Shown here: one piece after another, positions 52,590-60,441 of the stretch
How the letters are laid out: every line of letters starts with the position of its first letter
Numbering within the stretch: the first letter of the stretch is position 1
DNA from: Sphingomonas metalli
GTDB lineage: Bacteria; Pseudomonadota; Alphaproteobacteria; Sphingomonadales; Sphingomonadaceae
Direction: 5' to 3'
Assembly (NCBI RefSeq): GCF_014641735.1
Contig: NZ_BMIH01000001.1
Span: forward strand, 558,001 to 622,000
DNA length: 64,000 nucleotides
Translations under genes and position numbers: made by a program
The notes under the pieces: model-generated
Databases searched by the model: none
Seen by the model: only the letters and a program-made list of their open reading frames with translations
What the model was told of the DNA's origin: nothing

Positions 52590-54917
52590 ATGCGTGATCG
52601 CATGATGGTTTCGCTTGTCGCCATGTGCGTCGCCCTGCCGGCACCGGTGCTGGCGCAGGAGCCGCCCGCCGCGCCGGCGGCCACCGCGCAGACCGAGGTC
52701 GATGCCGAGCAGGAGGGCTTGGCCGACATCGTCGTCACCGCGCAGCGCCGTACGGAAAATCTGCAACGCGTCGCGGTACCCGTCACGGCGGTGACCGGCG
52801 ATGCGCTGGTCAATGCGGGCGTGACCGAGACGGCCAACCTCAGCAAGCTCGTCCCCTCGCTCGTCGTGCAGCCGACCGGCGGCACCACCAGCTTCTTTCT
52901 GCGCGGGGTCGGCACCGCGTCGCAAAACTCCTTCTCGGAGAACGCGATCGCCTTCAACTTCAACGGCGTGTACATCGGCCGGCCGACCGCGCCCGCCGGC
53001 GTCTTCTACGACCTGGAACGCGTCGAGGTGGTCAAGGGACCGCAGGGCACGCTGTACGGCCGCAACGCGACGGGTGGTGCGATCAACGTCCTGCCGCGTC
53101 GGCCGCAGCTCGGCACCTTCTCTGCCGAGGGTCTGGTCGAATACGGCAATTACGACAGCAAGAAGGCGTTCGGCGCGATCAACGTGCCGATCGGCGACAC
53201 CGTGGCACTGCGCCTCGCGGGACAGGTGATCGATCGCGACGGCTACCAGACCGACGGCTATGAGGACGAACGCGGAGAGGCGGTGCGCGCGTCGCTGCTG
53301 CTCCGCCCGGCGTCCGACTGGTCGATGATCCTCGTCGGCGACTATTATCGTCAGCACGGCAATGGCGGCGGCGCCGTCCTGCTGTCGAGCGCCGCCTTCA
53401 CCGCGCCGCCGCTCAAGGACCGCATCGGTCTGGGCGATCCGCGCGCGATCGCCATCATCTCCAACTATGCCGCGACCGTCTTCGCGCCGCCCTTCTGCGG
53501 CGGTTTCGGCGGCTTCGTACGCAGCGGCTGCGTGTCCGTCGCGGCGAACGACGGCTATGTCGACAACCATTTCTACGGTGTCAGCGCGCAGGTGGACGGC
53601 GATCTCGGCTTCGCCAAGCTGACCGTGCTGCCCGCCTATCGCAAGTCGAAGGTCGACCTCCAGTCCTACGTTCCCGGCTTCCTCGGCAAGCTGCAGGAAG
53701 ATACGGACCAGATGTCGCTGGAAGTCCGGCTGACCTCTAACGACGCCGGACGCCTGCGCTACGTGCTGGGCGCCTTCTTCTTCAACGAGGAGCAGGACGC
53801 GACCAACTTCTTCCGCCAGGGCACGATCTCGACGACGCGCTTCACGCCGCAGGTCGAGACCCAGAGCCTCGCGGCGTTCGGCCAGCTGAGCTTCTCCCTG
53901 ACCGAGCGGCTCCGCCTGATCGGCGGCGGACGCTATACCAAGGAGGACAAGAGCCAGCGGACGGCCGCCGCGTCCGGCGGCCTGCCCGGACCGGTCGAGC
54001 CTTCGCTCGGCACGCCGTTCACCGGCGCTTTGACCTTCGAGAAGTTCACGTGGAAGGCCGGCGTGGAGTTCGATGCCGCGCCCGCCTCTCTCCTCTATGC
54101 GAACGTCGCGACCGGCTTCAAGTCGGGCGGCTTCTTCGTCGCCGCGCCGCCCAACAACACCTATGCGCCCGAAGAACTGACCGCCTATACCGCAGGGACC
54201 AAGAACCGGTTCTTCGACAACAAGCTGCAGGTCAATCTCGAAGCCTTCTACTGGAAGTACTCGAACCAGCAGATCACCTTCGTCGGCGGCGTGCGCACCG
54301 GCAACGGGGTCTTCGCCCAGGGCTCGGTGACGACCAATGCCGGGCGGTCGCACATGTACGGCGCCGAGCTCGATCTGCGCTTCGCGCCGAGCCGGTCCGA
54401 TCAGTTCTTCGCCAATGTCCAGTATCTGCGCGGCAAGTATGACAGCCTGCTTACCGCCAATTTCTCGCCGACGGGTGCGCCGGTTCCGACCGGGTGCGCT
54501 GTGGTCGGCACGCGCGTCGCCAATCCGGGCATCAACGGCGCGGTCTTCTTCGACATCGACTGCTCCGGCAAGCCGACGGCCAACTCGCCCAAATGGGCCG
54601 CCAACATCGGCTACGAACGGACGGTGGAGCTTGGCGGCGACCTGTCGCTGCTGCTGGGCGCGCGCACCAATCTCGAAACGTCGCGCTTCCTCAACACCAA
54701 TTATCGGCCCGAGGAGACGCAGGGCGGCTTCATGATGTCGGACCTGTACGCGACGTTGCGCGGGCCCGGCAGTCGCTGGAGCTTGACGGGCTTCGTCAAC
54801 AATGTCGAGAACCGCGCGGTGATCGCGCGCGCCGGCACCCGGCCGATCCTCAACTTCCCGGTCGGCACGCTCCGCCCCCCGCGCACCTATGGCGTGCGGG
54901 CAGGCTTCAGCTTCTGA
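52590..54917 (+). CDS. TonB-dependent outer-membrane receptor
   Basis: 775 residues from ATG 52590 with GGGGAGG 7 nt upstream. A signal peptide (MVSLVAMCVALPAPVLAQ) is followed by the TonB-box-like ADIVVTAQRRTENLQRVAVP. The plug includes LVVQPTGGTTSFFLRGVGTA and ERVEVVKGPQGTLYGRNATGGAINV. The barrel ends in YGVRAGFSF with the terminal phenylalanine. The RTEN and QGTLYGRNATGG forms place it with the smaller sphingomonad receptors often found near aromatic or steroid catabolism genes, unlike the plug types of the other three. A metallohydrolase gene follows by 11 nt. Confidence 0.93.
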   Translation: MRDRMMVSLVAMCVALPAPVLAQEPPAAPAATAQTEVDAEQEGLADIVVTAQRRTENLQRVAVPVTAVTGDALVNAGVTETANLSKLVPSLVVQPTGGTTSFFLRGVGTASQNSFSENAIAFNFNGVYIGRPTAPAGVFYDLERVEVVKGPQGTLYGRNATGGAINVLPRRPQLGTFSAEGLVEYGNYDSKKAFGAINVPIGDTVALRLAGQVIDRDGYQTDGYEDERGEAVRASLLLRPASDWSMILVGDYYRQHGNGGGAVLLSSAAFTAPPLKDRIGLGDPRAIAIISNYAATVFAPPFCGGFGGFVRSGCVSVAANDGYVDNHFYGVSAQVDGDLGFAKLTVLPAYRKSKVDLQSYVPGFLGKLQEDTDQMSLEVRLTSNDAGRLRYVLGAFFFNEEQDATNFFRQGTISTTRFTPQVETQSLAAFGQLSFSLTERLRLIGGGRYTKEDKSQRTAAASGGLPGPVEPSLGTPFTGALTFEKFTWKAGVEFDAAPASLLYANVATGFKSGGFFVAAPPNNTYAPEELTAYTAGTKNRFFDNKLQVNLEAFYWKYSNQQITFVGGVRTGNGVFAQGSVTTNAGRSHMYGAELDLRFAPSRSDQFFANVQYLRGKYDSLLTANFSPTGAPVPTGCAVVGTRVANPGINGAVFFDIDCSGKPTANSPKWAANIGYERTVELGGDLSLLLGARTNLETSRFLNTNYRPEETQGGFMMSDLYATLRGPGSRWSLTGFVNNVENRAVIARAGTRPILNFPVGTLRPPRTYGVRAGFSF

Positions 54918-54928
54918 TCGGAAGGACC

Positions 54929-55897
54929 ATGCCGATGATACGCACCGCCCCCGCCCTGCTCGCAGCCTTGCTGGTCGCCGCGCCCGCGAGCGCGCAGACC
55001 GCAGCGAACGCCAGCTTCGTCACGCTGGGCACGATGGGCGGACCGGTGCCGAGCGCGACGCGCTCGCAGCCGGCGAACCTGCTCCTGCATGGCGCGGACG
55101 CCTATCTGGTCGACTGCGGCGACGGCGCGGTCGAGCAACTGGCCAAGGCGGGCGTCCTGCTGCCGCAGGTCCGCGCCGTGTTCCTCAGCCATCTGCATGC
55201 CGATCATACCGGCGGACTGGGCGCCGTGCTCGGCCTGCGCAACCAGACCAATGTCCGCGACACGCTGACCGTCTACGGCCCGCCCGGCACGAAGGCGCTG
55301 GTCGACGGCATCGTCGCTTCGATGGAACCCGCCGCCCGCGCCGGCTACGGCATCCCGGGCCAGCCCTGGGCCCCGCCCGCATCGACCGTGACGGTGGTCG
55401 AACTGGGGGACGCTGCCCGGCTGTCGGTCGGCGGGATGACCGTCACGACCGCGCAGAATACGCATTACGACTTCGCGCCGGGTTCGGCGGAAGATCGCGC
55501 CTACAAGTCGCTGTCGCTGCGCTTCGACCTGCCCGGCCGCTCGATCGTCTATACCGGCGATACGGGGCCGTCGCCCGCGGTCGAGCGGCTGGCCAAGGAT
55601 GCCGACCTGCTCGTCAGCGAGATGATCGATGTCGCCGGGACGATGGATGTCGTCCGCCGCACGGCGCCCAACCTGCCCGAGCCCGCGCGGCAGCAGTTGC
55701 TGCGCCATCTCACCACCCATCACCTGACGCCGCAGGATGTCGCCGCCCTCGCACAGCGCGCCGGCGCAAAGGCGGTCGTGATCACCCATTTCGCCGCCGG
55801 CGCCGACAATCCCGCCCGCACCGCCGGCTATCTCGAAACGATCGGCCGGACCTATAAGGGACCTGTCCGGATCGCCCGGGATCTGGACCGCTTCTGA
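54929..55897 (+). CDS. Exported metallo-beta-lactamase-fold hydrolase
   Basis: 322 residues from ATG 54929 behind GGAAGG, with a signal peptide (PALLAALLVAAPASAQT). The metal site is intact: HLHADHTGG (about 85-93), then YTGDTG (about 210) and a late VVITHFAAG (about 284). Preceding strands are LLLHGADAYLVDCGDG. The fold contains two metals and hydrolyses esters, lactones or phosphoesters. It is translationally close to the TBDR (11 nt), so it probably processes whatever that receptor imports in the periplasm. An aryl-ester or lactone is plausible beside the LigA/LigM genes, but unproven. Confidence 0.87.
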   Translation: MPMIRTAPALLAALLVAAPASAQTAANASFVTLGTMGGPVPSATRSQPANLLLHGADAYLVDCGDGAVEQLAKAGVLLPQVRAVFLSHLHADHTGGLGAVLGLRNQTNVRDTLTVYGPPGTKALVDGIVASMEPAARAGYGIPGQPWAPPASTVTVVELGDAARLSVGGMTVTTAQNTHYDFAPGSAEDRAYKSLSLRFDLPGRSIVYTGDTGPSPAVERLAKDADLLVSEMIDVAGTMDVVRRTAPNLPEPARQQLLRHLTTHHLTPQDVAALAQRAGAKAVVITHFAAGADNPARTAGYLETIGRTYKGPVRIARDLDRF

Positions 55898-55944
55898 TCG
55901 TCCCGGACCGGGGCCGCAGGCGCGGCCCCGGTCCGGGCGCGCGA

Positions 55945-56355
55945 TCAATATTGCCCCTTGATCGAGCGAAGGCCCTCCGGCGAACGCCCGCCGTTCAACA
56001 TCATCTGCTGATAGTCGGCGAAGGACAGGTCGGTCATGCTCGACACGCCCTCCGCCACCGACCGGCCATCGGTCGACATCAGCTTGGCAAGAAAATAGAT
56101 GTTGCCGCCCAGATCGATCAGCCGGTTGTAATCCCGCTCGAGGAACGCCTGCTTGGCCGCCTCGCTGATCGGCCATGCGTCGAGATAGGCCGCCTCGTCA
56201 GCCCGGAAGCGGGTGCGGTTCGCCTCCTTCATCAGGCTCATCGCCAGCTGGTTGATCTGATAGCCCCGCCGCGCCCGATGGGCGGTGAACACGCGTGTTC
56301 CCGGAATATCCTCCAGCTCGGCCAGATAGGCGTGGATATCTCTTGCTTCCGTCAT
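55945..56355 (-). CDS. ligA: Protocatechuate 4,5-dioxygenase alpha-subunit-like protein
   Basis: 136 residues from ATG 56355 with GGGGGAG 8 nt upstream. It matches LigA throughout: IHAYLAELEDIPGTRVFTAH, RRGYQINQLAMSLMKEANRT, RADEAAYLDAWPISEAAKQA, GGNIYFLAKLMSTDGRSV and the ending GGRSPEGLRSIKGQY. LigA is the small helical subunit that closes the active site of the LigB ring-cleaving dioxygenase. No ligB-type catalytic gene follows here; the downstream neighbour is the convergent metallohydrolase. It is divergent from folD, and a pair of IclR-type operators lies 75-106 bp upstream. It may act with a LigB encoded elsewhere, or have another role. Confidence 0.88.
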   Translation of the reverse strand: MTEARDIHAYLAELEDIPGTRVFTAHRARRGYQINQLAMSLMKEANRTRFRADEAAYLDAWPISEAAKQAFLERDYNRLIDLGGNIYFLAKLMSTDGRSVAEGVSSMTDLSFADYQQMMLNGGRSPEGLRSIKGQY

Positions 56356-56430
56356 CAGCTGGGCTCCCCCGTTCCACCGGCCGCGATCGCGATGATCCTC
56401 CATCGCGATCTGCACCGCCACGTATCTATA

Positions 56431-56461
56431 TTCGTCTATATGAAATTTCGTCTATACGAAA
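56431..56461. promoter_or_regulatory. Paired IclR-type operators between ligA and folD
   Basis: Two 14 bp elements lie end to end at a centre-to-centre distance of 16 bp: TTCGTCTATATGAA (56431-56444, one arm mismatch) and TTCGTCTATACGAA (56447-56460, perfect, extended to TTTCGT...ACGAAA). The arms TTCGT and ACGAA flank the centre CTAT. The identical paired layout occurs at 57852-57881 before the LigM-like gene. The adjacent IclR gene is the likely regulator. Confidence 0.65.
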
Positions 56462-56597
56462 CACAGGGTGAGCGATAGATCCAGGCCGAAAGAGGATGTC
56501 ACAAGGACGTGTCTATGATCGCGCCGGCTGTTTATGCCGATCTACCGTGCCCCGGTCCGGCTGCAAGGCGCTCACCCCCGTCCCACGGCGCCGGCTG

Positions 56598-57458
56598 ATG
56601 GTCGACCTGATCGATGGTCGCGCCCTTGCCCGGCACCTGTCCGACCGCACGGCGGAGGACGTCGCGCGCCTGCGGGCCAAGGGAGTCGCGCCCGCACTGG
56701 CCGTCGTGCTGGTCGGAAACGATCCGGCGAGTCAGGTCTATGTCCGCCGCAAGGTCGCCGAGTGCGCGAAGGTCGGGATTCGCTCGTGCGAAGCGGCTCT
56801 GCCGCGCGAGACGAGCGAGGCGGACTTGGTCGCGTTGATCGAGGCGCTGAACGCCGATCCGTCGATCCACGGCATACTCGTGCAACTGCCGCTGCCCCCC
56901 ACGATCGACGCGACGCGGGTACTCGACCGCATCGCGCCCGAAAAGGATGTGGATGGCTTCCATCCCGTCAATGTCGGCCGCCTGTCGACCGGCACCGGCG
57001 GGTTGGTGCCCTGCACGCCGCTGGGCATCATGAAGCTGCTCGACAGCATCGTCGGCGACCTGCGGGGACGCGACGTCGTGGTGATCGGAAAGTCGAACAT
57101 CGTCGGCAAGCCGGTGGCGATGCTGCTGCTGGAACGCGAGGCGACGGTCACCGTCACCCATATCGAGACCCAGAACCTGCCCGACATCGCCCGGCGCGCC
57201 GACATCATCGTCGTCGCGGCCGGCTCGCCCCATCTCGTCCGCGGCTTCTGGGTCAAGGAAGGCGCGGTCGTGATCGATGTCGGCATCAATCGCGTGACCG
57301 ATCCGGACGGACGCGCCCGCATCGTGGGCGACGTCGCCACGCACGAAATGGGGCATGCCAGGGCGGTAACCCCCGTCCCCGGCGGTGTCGGACCGATGAC
57401 GATCGCCTGCTTGCTGAGCAACACCGTCGCCGCCGCCGAACGGACGACCCGTGGCTGA
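56598..57458 (+). CDS. folD: FolD bifunctional methylene-THF dehydrogenase/cyclohydrolase
   Basis: 286 residues from ATG 56598 (MVDLIDGRAL). The substrate site YVRRKVAEC (about 48-56, with the catalytic lysine), the ILVQLPLPP loop, PEKDVDGFHPVNVGRL and the Rossmann motif VVVIGKSNIVGKPVAMLLL are all present. It ends with TPVPGGVGPMTIACLL. It interconverts 5,10-methylene-THF and 10-formyl-THF, using NADP. A longer in-frame ATG at 56496 adds 34 unrelated residues. It overlaps folB by 8 nt. Here it probably recycles one-carbon units that the LigM-like demethylase loads onto THF. Confidence 0.94.
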   Translation: MVDLIDGRALARHLSDRTAEDVARLRAKGVAPALAVVLVGNDPASQVYVRRKVAECAKVGIRSCEAALPRETSEADLVALIEALNADPSIHGILVQLPLPPTIDATRVLDRIAPEKDVDGFHPVNVGRLSTGTGGLVPCTPLGIMKLLDSIVGDLRGRDVVVIGKSNIVGKPVAMLLLEREATVTVTHIETQNLPDIARRADIIVVAAGSPHLVRGFWVKEGAVVIDVGINRVTDPDGRARIVGDVATHEMGHARAVTPVPGGVGPMTIACLLSNTVAAAERTTRG

Positions 57459-57816
57459 ACCGGCCGCCGGAACCGCCGCGGCCACGCTGGTCCGCGTCGC
57501 CGACCTTCCCGTCTTGGCCGATATCGGCATCAATCCGGACGAGATCGGCCGGCGGCAGCCCCTGATCCTGACGGTCGAACTCGCTCTGCGCGCACCCGTC
57601 GTCCGCGACCTGGCCGACACGGTGGACTACCGACAGATCGTCAAGGCCGCCGAAGCGCTGGCCACGGTCCATATACCGCTGATCGAGATGTTCGCCCAGC
57701 GGCTCGGCGAACGGTGCGTGCAATGGCCGGGCGTTGCCTCGGCGACGATCAGGATCGACAAGCCGTTTGCGATCAGTCCGGGGCTGGCTGGCGTACAGGT
57801 CACCGTCACCGCGTGA
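57451..57816 (+). CDS. folB: Dihydroneopterin aldolase (FolB)
   Basis: 121 residues from GTG 57451, overlapping the folD stop. It follows the short FolB fold: VRVADLPVLADIGINPDEIG (the first strand and the I-G-I-x-P-x-E turn), LADTVDYRQIVKAAEALA, IPLIEMFAQRLGERC and TIRIDKPFAISPGLAGVQVT. The catalytic lysine lies in the DKPFAI segment. It makes 6-hydroxymethyl-dihydropterin in folate synthesis. Finding it in an O-demethylation locus is unusual and may raise local folate supply. A divergent paralogue with another pterin-type reaction cannot be excluded. Confidence 0.85.
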   Translation: MAEPAAGTAAATLVRVADLPVLADIGINPDEIGRRQPLILTVELALRAPVVRDLADTVDYRQIVKAAEALATVHIPLIEMFAQRLGERCVQWPGVASATIRIDKPFAISPGLAGVQVTVTA

Positions 57817-57851
57817 CGTCGCCGACACCACGAAACGACACTACCATATCT

Positions 57852-57881
57852 TTCATATATACGAATTTTCGTCTATACGAA
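57852..57881. promoter_or_regulatory. Paired IclR-type operators upstream of the LigM-like gene
   Basis: Two 14 bp elements spaced 16 bp centre to centre: TTCATATATACGAA (57852-57865, one arm mismatch) and the perfect TTCGTCTATACGAA (57868-57881). This repeats the pair at 56431-56461 in sequence and spacing. It lies 145-174 bp upstream of the LigM-like start and 36 bp after the folB stop. Confidence 0.65.
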
Positions 57882-58025
57882 TCAGCGCATCCGGCCTAGA
57901 AGGGTGTTGGCGGATGCATCTGGTGCCGGCCGATCCTGCAAGACCGAGGAGACCGGCGCCGAACGACCGGAGCCGCAGCGCCCGATTGCCGCCGACGCCG
58001 CAACGGCCTGCCCATAGGAGAGACC

Positions 58026-59393
58026 ATGACCTTCAAGAGCCTGCAGGATAAGATCGAGACGCTCGGCAATCCTGCCAAATGGCTGCGCGACGTTCCCGTC
58101 GGCGCCTACCAGTATCCGGTGCAGGCCCAGTTCACCAACTGGCGGGACGAGCAGCACGCATGGCACGAGACGGTCGGCCTGCTCGACCAGTCGCTGCATA
58201 TGACCGACCTCTATGTCGAAGGTCCCGACACGATCCGCCTGCTGTCCCATGTCGGCGTCAACTCGTTCGCCAATTACGGGCGCAACAAGGGCAAGCAGCT
58301 GATCTGCTGCGGCCCCGACGGGCATCTGATCGGCGATATGGTGCTGTTCGGGCTCGAGGACGACAAGGTCAACATCGTCGGCCGCCCCCCGGTCGCCAAC
58401 TGGATCCGCTACATCGTCGAGACGGGCGACTTCGACGTCACCTGCGAACTCGACCAGCGCGCCGTGTCCAATCCGCAGCCGCGGAAGACCTTCCGCTACG
58501 AGCTGCAGGGGCCGAATGCCTGGGAACTGCTCGACCGGCTGAACGGCGGCAATCTCGAAAAGCCCAAATTCTTCCAGATGGGAGAGGTGACGATCGCCGG
58601 ACACCGGCTGCGTGCCCTCGCGCACGCCTTTGCGGGCGCACCCGGGCTCGAGTTCTGGGGACCGCTGGAAATCGGCGCGGAGGTGAAGGCGGCGATCGTC
58701 GAGGCGGGTGCCGATTACGGGCTGAAGCTGGTCGGCGGGCGGGCCTATGGAACCTGCGCCGTCGAAGCCGGCTGGATCCCCTCCCCCCTTCCGGCGATCT
58801 ATAGCGGCGAGGCCCTGCGCGGTTATCGCGAGTGGCTGCCCGGCGACGGCTTCGAGGCGAACGGATCGATCGGCGGCAGCTTCGTCTCCTCCGCTATCGA
58901 GGACTATTACCTCACCCCCTGGGATGTCGACTACGGACGCCTGATCCGCTTCGACCACGAATTCATCGGCCGCGAGGCGCTGGAGGCGATGCGCGATCGT
59001 CCGCACCGCCGCAAGGTCACGCTCGAATGGAATGCCGAAGACGTCCTCGCCGTGGAGCGCAGCATCCTGGTCGGCGACCGCCCGGGCAAGTACATGGAGA
59101 CGCCGCTCGCCCACTACGCCGCCCATCCCTATGACGCGGTGCTGGTCAACGGCCGCCTCGCCGGGCTGTCCACCTATCCCTGCTATCTGGCGCGCGACCG
59201 GCAGTGGATCTCGCTGGCGATGGTCGACGAGGCCGATGCGGTGGTCGGCAAGGAGGTCGTTCTGATCTGGGGCGAACCCGATGGCGGCAGCAGCAAGCCC
59301 GGCGTCGAACCCCATGTCCAGATGGAGATCCGTGCCACGATCCAGCCCTGGCCCTATGCCAGGCAGGCAAGGCTGCTGCGCTCGGCGGCCTGA
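58026..59393 (+). CDS. LigM-like tetrahydrofolate-dependent aromatic O-demethylase
   Basis: 455 residues behind AGGAGAG. It follows LigM (vanillate/3-O-methylgallate O-demethylase) from end to end: LRDVPVGAYQYPV, FTNWRDEQHAWHETVGLLDQ, VGRPPVANWIRY, EKPKFFQMGEVTIAGHRLRA, AHAFAGAPGLEFWGPLE, ESGWIPSPLPAIYSGEALRG-like residues, SIGGSFVSSAIEDYYLTPWD and VLIWGEPDGGSSKPGVEPH. The GCV_T fold binds THF and takes the methyl group from the substrate as 5-methyl-THF. Sphingomonads have several LigM paralogues, so the exact substrate is not assigned. FolD and FolB just upstream support THF use. Confidence 0.88.
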   Translation: MTFKSLQDKIETLGNPAKWLRDVPVGAYQYPVQAQFTNWRDEQHAWHETVGLLDQSLHMTDLYVEGPDTIRLLSHVGVNSFANYGRNKGKQLICCGPDGHLIGDMVLFGLEDDKVNIVGRPPVANWIRYIVETGDFDVTCELDQRAVSNPQPRKTFRYELQGPNAWELLDRLNGGNLEKPKFFQMGEVTIAGHRLRALAHAFAGAPGLEFWGPLEIGAEVKAAIVEAGADYGLKLVGGRAYGTCAVEAGWIPSPLPAIYSGEALRGYREWLPGDGFEANGSIGGSFVSSAIEDYYLTPWDVDYGRLIRFDHEFIGREALEAMRDRPHRRKVTLEWNAEDVLAVERSILVGDRPGKYMETPLAHYAAHPYDAVLVNGRLAGLSTYPCYLARDRQWISLAMVDEADAVVGKEVVLIWGEPDGGSSKPGVEPHVQMEIRATIQPWPYARQARLLRSAA

Positions 59394-59404
59394 GCGCCGG
59401 GCGA

Positions 59405-59466
59405 CACGGCGCAGTTCGGCCAGCCGGTTCCCCGGGCGGAGCCGGGATCGGCTGGCCTGCGCCGTG
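59405..59466. terminator. Bidirectional terminator between convergent LigM-like and IclR genes
   Basis: A long imperfect hairpin: CACGGCGCAG-GGCCAGCCG on the left (with a TTC bulge) pairs with CGGCTGGCC-TGCGCCGTG on the right. The loop is GC-rich. It fills the 79 bp between two convergent stops. No T run is present. Confidence 0.55.
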
Positions 59467-59472
59467 CCTCGG

Positions 59473-60228
59473 TCAGCCGAGGCTCTCGCTCAACGCGCGG
59501 GCGGTCGCGGTCACCTGATCGATCATCATCGACCGCAGATCGGGCGTGAATCGGACGGTGGGACAGGCAGCGCTGAGCGCCGCGACCGCCCGCCCTTCCG
59601 CATAGACGGCGCTCCCCACCGCGGCGACCCCGATGATCAGCTCGTCGCACGTGGTCGTGAAGCCGGTGCTGCGCGCCTCGACGATCTGCTCGATCAGGAT
59701 CGTTCGATCGACGATCGTAAAGGGGGTCAGCGCCTCGAGCTCGACCGCCTCGAAGTAGCGGTCGATGCTGTCGTCTGCCATGGTGGCGAGCAGCGCCTTG
59801 CCCGCCGCGGTACAGTGGACCGGCGACCGCGTGCCGACATCGCGCGCATAGCGCAGGGTCTGCGTCGACGACTGGGTGACCACGGCCTCGATCTCCCAGT
59901 CGGACATGACGAAGAGGGACGTGGTCTCGCTGAGGCGCTGCGACAGCGCCTTGACGAAGGGCCGGGCGCGATCGGCCAGCGACAGCTCGTGGCGGGGCAG
60001 CCGCAGCCGCTCCAGCCCGATCCCCGCATAGTAGCGCCGGCCGTCGCGCCGCAGATAGCCGCGATCGACCAGCGTGCCCAGGAGATAGGACAGGCTGCTC
60101 ACGGGAATGTCGAGCACCGTGGCGATCTCCTGCGCGACGGTGCCCGACGGTTGGGCGACGACATATTCGATCAGGTCGAGCGTCCGCAGCGCGGACTTGA
60201 CCCCGGTCGAGGGCGACTTGCCCGTCAC
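59473..60228 (-). CDS. IclR-family transcriptional regulator
   Basis: 251 residues from GTG 60228. The N-terminal winged HTH is LDLIEYVVAQPSGTVAQEIATVLDIPVSSLSYLLGTLVDRGYL (about 17-60, in parts). The C-terminal effector domain includes SPVHCTAAGKALLATM (about 120), STGFTTTCDELIIGVAAVGS and AVAALSAACPTVRFTPD. This is the typical IclR arrangement for aromatic and C1 pathway control. It is convergent with the LigM-like gene. Paired palindromes TTCGT-N4-ACGAA before ligA/folD and the LigM-like gene are likely its sites, because IclR proteins bind as dimers or tetramers on such pairs. The effector is probably an aromatic acid, by analogy. Confidence 0.9.
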   Translation of the reverse strand: MTGKSPSTGVKSALRTLDLIEYVVAQPSGTVAQEIATVLDIPVSSLSYLLGTLVDRGYLRRDGRRYYAGIGLERLRLPRHELSLADRARPFVKALSQRLSETTSLFVMSDWEIEAVVTQSSTQTLRYARDVGTRSPVHCTAAGKALLATMADDSIDRYFEAVELEALTPFTIVDRTILIEQIVEARSTGFTTTCDELIIGVAAVGSAVYAEGRAVAALSAACPTVRFTPDLRSMMIDQVTATARALSESLG

Positions 60229-60441
60229 GGCCGTACCGCGCCCCGACGAGCCTGGAACGGGATGATGGTTGCGGTTCGAGTCATGGCCGCGTGTCTGCCC
60301 GATCGGCTGCCTCGCGCCTAGGGCTTGAGCATCGCAACGGAGGCGATCGATCGCCGACGCGGCACCTTGGCCGGGCGACGCGGCGTCGGGAGCCGGGACG
60401 AAATCTTGACGATGGGGGCGTCGCGGCCCAGGCTCGCGCGC

